A stretch of 64,000 bases of DNA from Bin55 sp028819195. Its GTDB lineage: Bacteria > Pseudomonadota > Gammaproteobacteria > Pseudomonadales > Azotimanducaceae. A program made the position numbers and the translations under genes. The stretch's first letter is position 1. Each line of letters starts with the position of its first letter. The notes beneath the pieces were generated by a model. The model made no database searches. It worked only from the letters and a program-made list of their open reading frames with translations, and was not told the origin of the DNA. Of this stretch, positions 62,784 through 64,000 are shown piece after piece. The stretch spans positions 62,001 to 126,000 of the forward strand of contig JAPPMF010000012.1 of NCBI GenBank assembly GCA_028819195.1, written 5' to 3'.

Positions 62784-64000
62784 TCAATCTATTCCGTCTT
62801 TCAAACTGATCAAACCACGTTTGATTTTTTCAGCATAGTTTGTTGCTCTCGTTTGGGCATTCGTCGCGGTTTGAAGATCATACATCCAACCATCTTTTTG
62901 ATTTAGTTTCACTAATCCAACTAAAGTGAACTCATGTTTCTTCTTTCGATTACAGTGACTACAAAGCAATATTCTGTTAGTAATGTCGTTCGAACCACGT
63001 CCCGCTCTAGGATTAATGTGATCAAGTTCCATGAACTCAATTTCTAACTCTCTACCACACCCACCACAAATAACCCAGCCATCTTGCGCTTGAGCGATTT
63101 TCAGATGTGCAGTCATTGACTTTCTGCTTAGTCGTTCCCATGCTTCTTTTTTGAATTTTTCGAGAGTCTCAAGATATGTAACAGTAGACTCCTCTCCTTC
63201 ATCAGTTCGTTTCGGAACTCTTTTTATGAAATGAAACTCGTCAGCCCACAGATATTGCTGTCGCATTTCTGGAGTTTTATTTGTGTATTTAGGAGCGATC
63301 AATCCTTCAGACTCTAGCCGTTTTATCGCGGCTTCATTGGATTTTTCCCAGATGTCAATACCTACCCACTGACGCTTGGGATGCATTCTCTCGCACGCCA
63401 CTAGTGTTGTGGCACAACCACAAAATGGGTCTAGAACTATATCCCCTCCGTTGGAACTCGTTTGCACAAATCTTTCATATAAAGCAAGCGGTTTCTGAGT
63501 CGGGTATCCGTACCTCTCCTTATCCATGGTATTTAAAGAAGGCATCGAAATCATGTCATCAGGAGTCTTGCCTTTTGGCATAGGTTTTCCTGCCTGTCCT
63601 CCTTTGGTATAACGCCATTCTGTCATTCCCGACGAAAAAGGAACCAATATGCTGTCACGGTTGAATGTGTAAACCGAACTTTTCGAATACCAAAATATAA
63701 CATCATGCGACTTTGCGAGCATCTTCTTACCCCTCGATGCATTAGAGTAATGCCACACGATCTCGTTTCTAAAATTTTTACGCCCGAAGATTGAGTCCAT
63801 AAGCATTTTTAGATAGTGACTTGCCGTTGGATCACAATGAAGGTAAATAGATCCGGTCGGTTTTAGTAAACGATGCATTTCTATAAGGCGAACCCCCATA
63901 TAGCATAGGTAAGCCCCCATATCGTCTCCCCAACTGTTCCTAGCACCATTGATAACTTCCCAAACATTAGCCCAGTCATCTTCTAGTTGATCGATCCATT
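62784..64000 (-). CDS. DNA methyltransferase fused to a C-terminal HNH nuclease (5' end outside window)
   Basis: The frame is open to the window edge, so the N-terminus, which should hold the catalytic DPPY-type motif, is missing. Visible are MHRLLKPTGSIYLHCDPTAS and YLKMLMDSIFG, typical of beta-class (N4-cytosine or N6-adenine) methyltransferases. The SAM motif DPFCGCATTLVACE lies after these, as in the permuted classes, along with YGYPTQKPLALYERF. The last ~130 residues contain an HNH nuclease: CGGC, MELDHINPR, then ILLCSHCNRKKKHEF, with two CxxC pairs for zinc. This order gives a single-chain restriction-modification-like enzyme. At least 405 residues are encoded here. The specificity cannot be read. 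Confidence 0.9.
   Translation of the reverse strand, partial: WIDQLEDDWANVWEVINGARNSWGDDMGAYLCYMGVRLIEMHRLLKPTGSIYLHCDPTASHYLKMLMDSIFGRKNFRNEIVWHYSNASRGKKMLAKSHDVIFWYSKSSVYTFNRDSILVPFSSGMTEWRYTKGGQAGKPMPKGKTPDDMISMPSLNTMDKERYGYPTQKPLALYERFVQTSSNGGDIVLDPFCGCATTLVACERMHPKRQWVGIDIWEKSNEAAIKRLESEGLIAPKYTNKTPEMRQQYLWADEFHFIKRVPKRTDEGEESTVTYLETLEKFKKEAWERLSRKSMTAHLKIAQAQDGWVICGGCGRELEIEFMELDHINPRAGRGSNDITNRILLCSHCNRKKKHEFTLVGLVKLNQKDGWMYDLQTATNAQTRATNYAEKIKRGLISLKDGID

Noticed and set aside
1..64000. CRISPR arrays, insertion sequences, prophage genes, rRNA
   Set aside because: No regularly spaced repeats, transposase, integrase, phage structural gene or rRNA sequence was seen.

Overview
The window looks like chromosomal DNA of a gammaproteobacterium with moderately low GC (roughly low 40s percent by eye; not computed). 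The evidence is the gene content: topA with a small membrane protein beside it, exported Slt, TatD, class 2 PyrD, a MoxR-DUF58-DUF4381-BatA-BatB-BatD operon, an imuA-imuB-dnaE2 mutasome cassette, PepN of the long M1 type, and CCA-encoded tRNAs. Most genes are housekeeping or envelope functions. There are no rRNA genes, no CRISPR array and no insertion sequence that I can recognise.

Layout. 1-1.7 kb: 5' part of topA and a small membrane-anchored protein. 1.9-4.9 kb: a solitary ~1000-residue protein joining an N-terminal nuclease-like motif to an N6-adenine DNA methyltransferase. 5.3-8.2 kb: slt-tatD and a convergent glutaredoxin-like gene. 8.3-14.7 kb: a thioredoxin-fold lipoprotein, an acetyltransferase, an S9 peptidase overlapping ddl, and pyrD. 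14.8-21.7 kb: the MoxR/Bat operon, whose last gene batD appears broken by two in-frame stops. 21.8-29.8 kb: ppk2, folE, pepN, xdhC-mocA, nadK, a small zinc-ribbon protein and a pterin-dependent aromatic amino acid hydroxylase. 29.9-32.6 kb: an NhaC-family antiporter and an ELM1-like protein. 32.6-35.6 kb: a second nuclease-like/methyltransferase fusion, paralogous to the first, next to tRNA-Val and tRNA-Asp. 36-41.7 kb: amidohydrolase, a Coq4-like protein, a DUF3667-like membrane protein, and two tandem duplicated exported alpha/beta hydrolases. 41.6-47 kb: imuA-imuB-dnaE2. 47.2-53.1 kb: a 1993-residue exported subtilisin-like protease ending in a strong terminator. 53.3-60.3 kb: four genes forming two tandem TldD/TldE-like pairs, all with signal peptides. 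60.4-62.3 kb: acetoacetyl-CoA synthetase. 62.8 kb to the end: a DNA methyltransferase fused to an HNH nuclease, cut by the window edge.

Two themes stand out. First, there are three DNA-methyltransferase/nuclease fusions in 64 kb, two of them distant paralogs with no helicase, specificity subunit or separate restriction gene beside them. Second, there is a secreted-proteolysis cluster: the giant subtilase and two duplicated exported TldD/TldE-like pairs, whose cytoplasmic relatives in E. coli act as a heterodimeric protease on small peptides. These two sets are the best candidates for undescribed biology here. The functional proposals are inferences from motifs and gene order.
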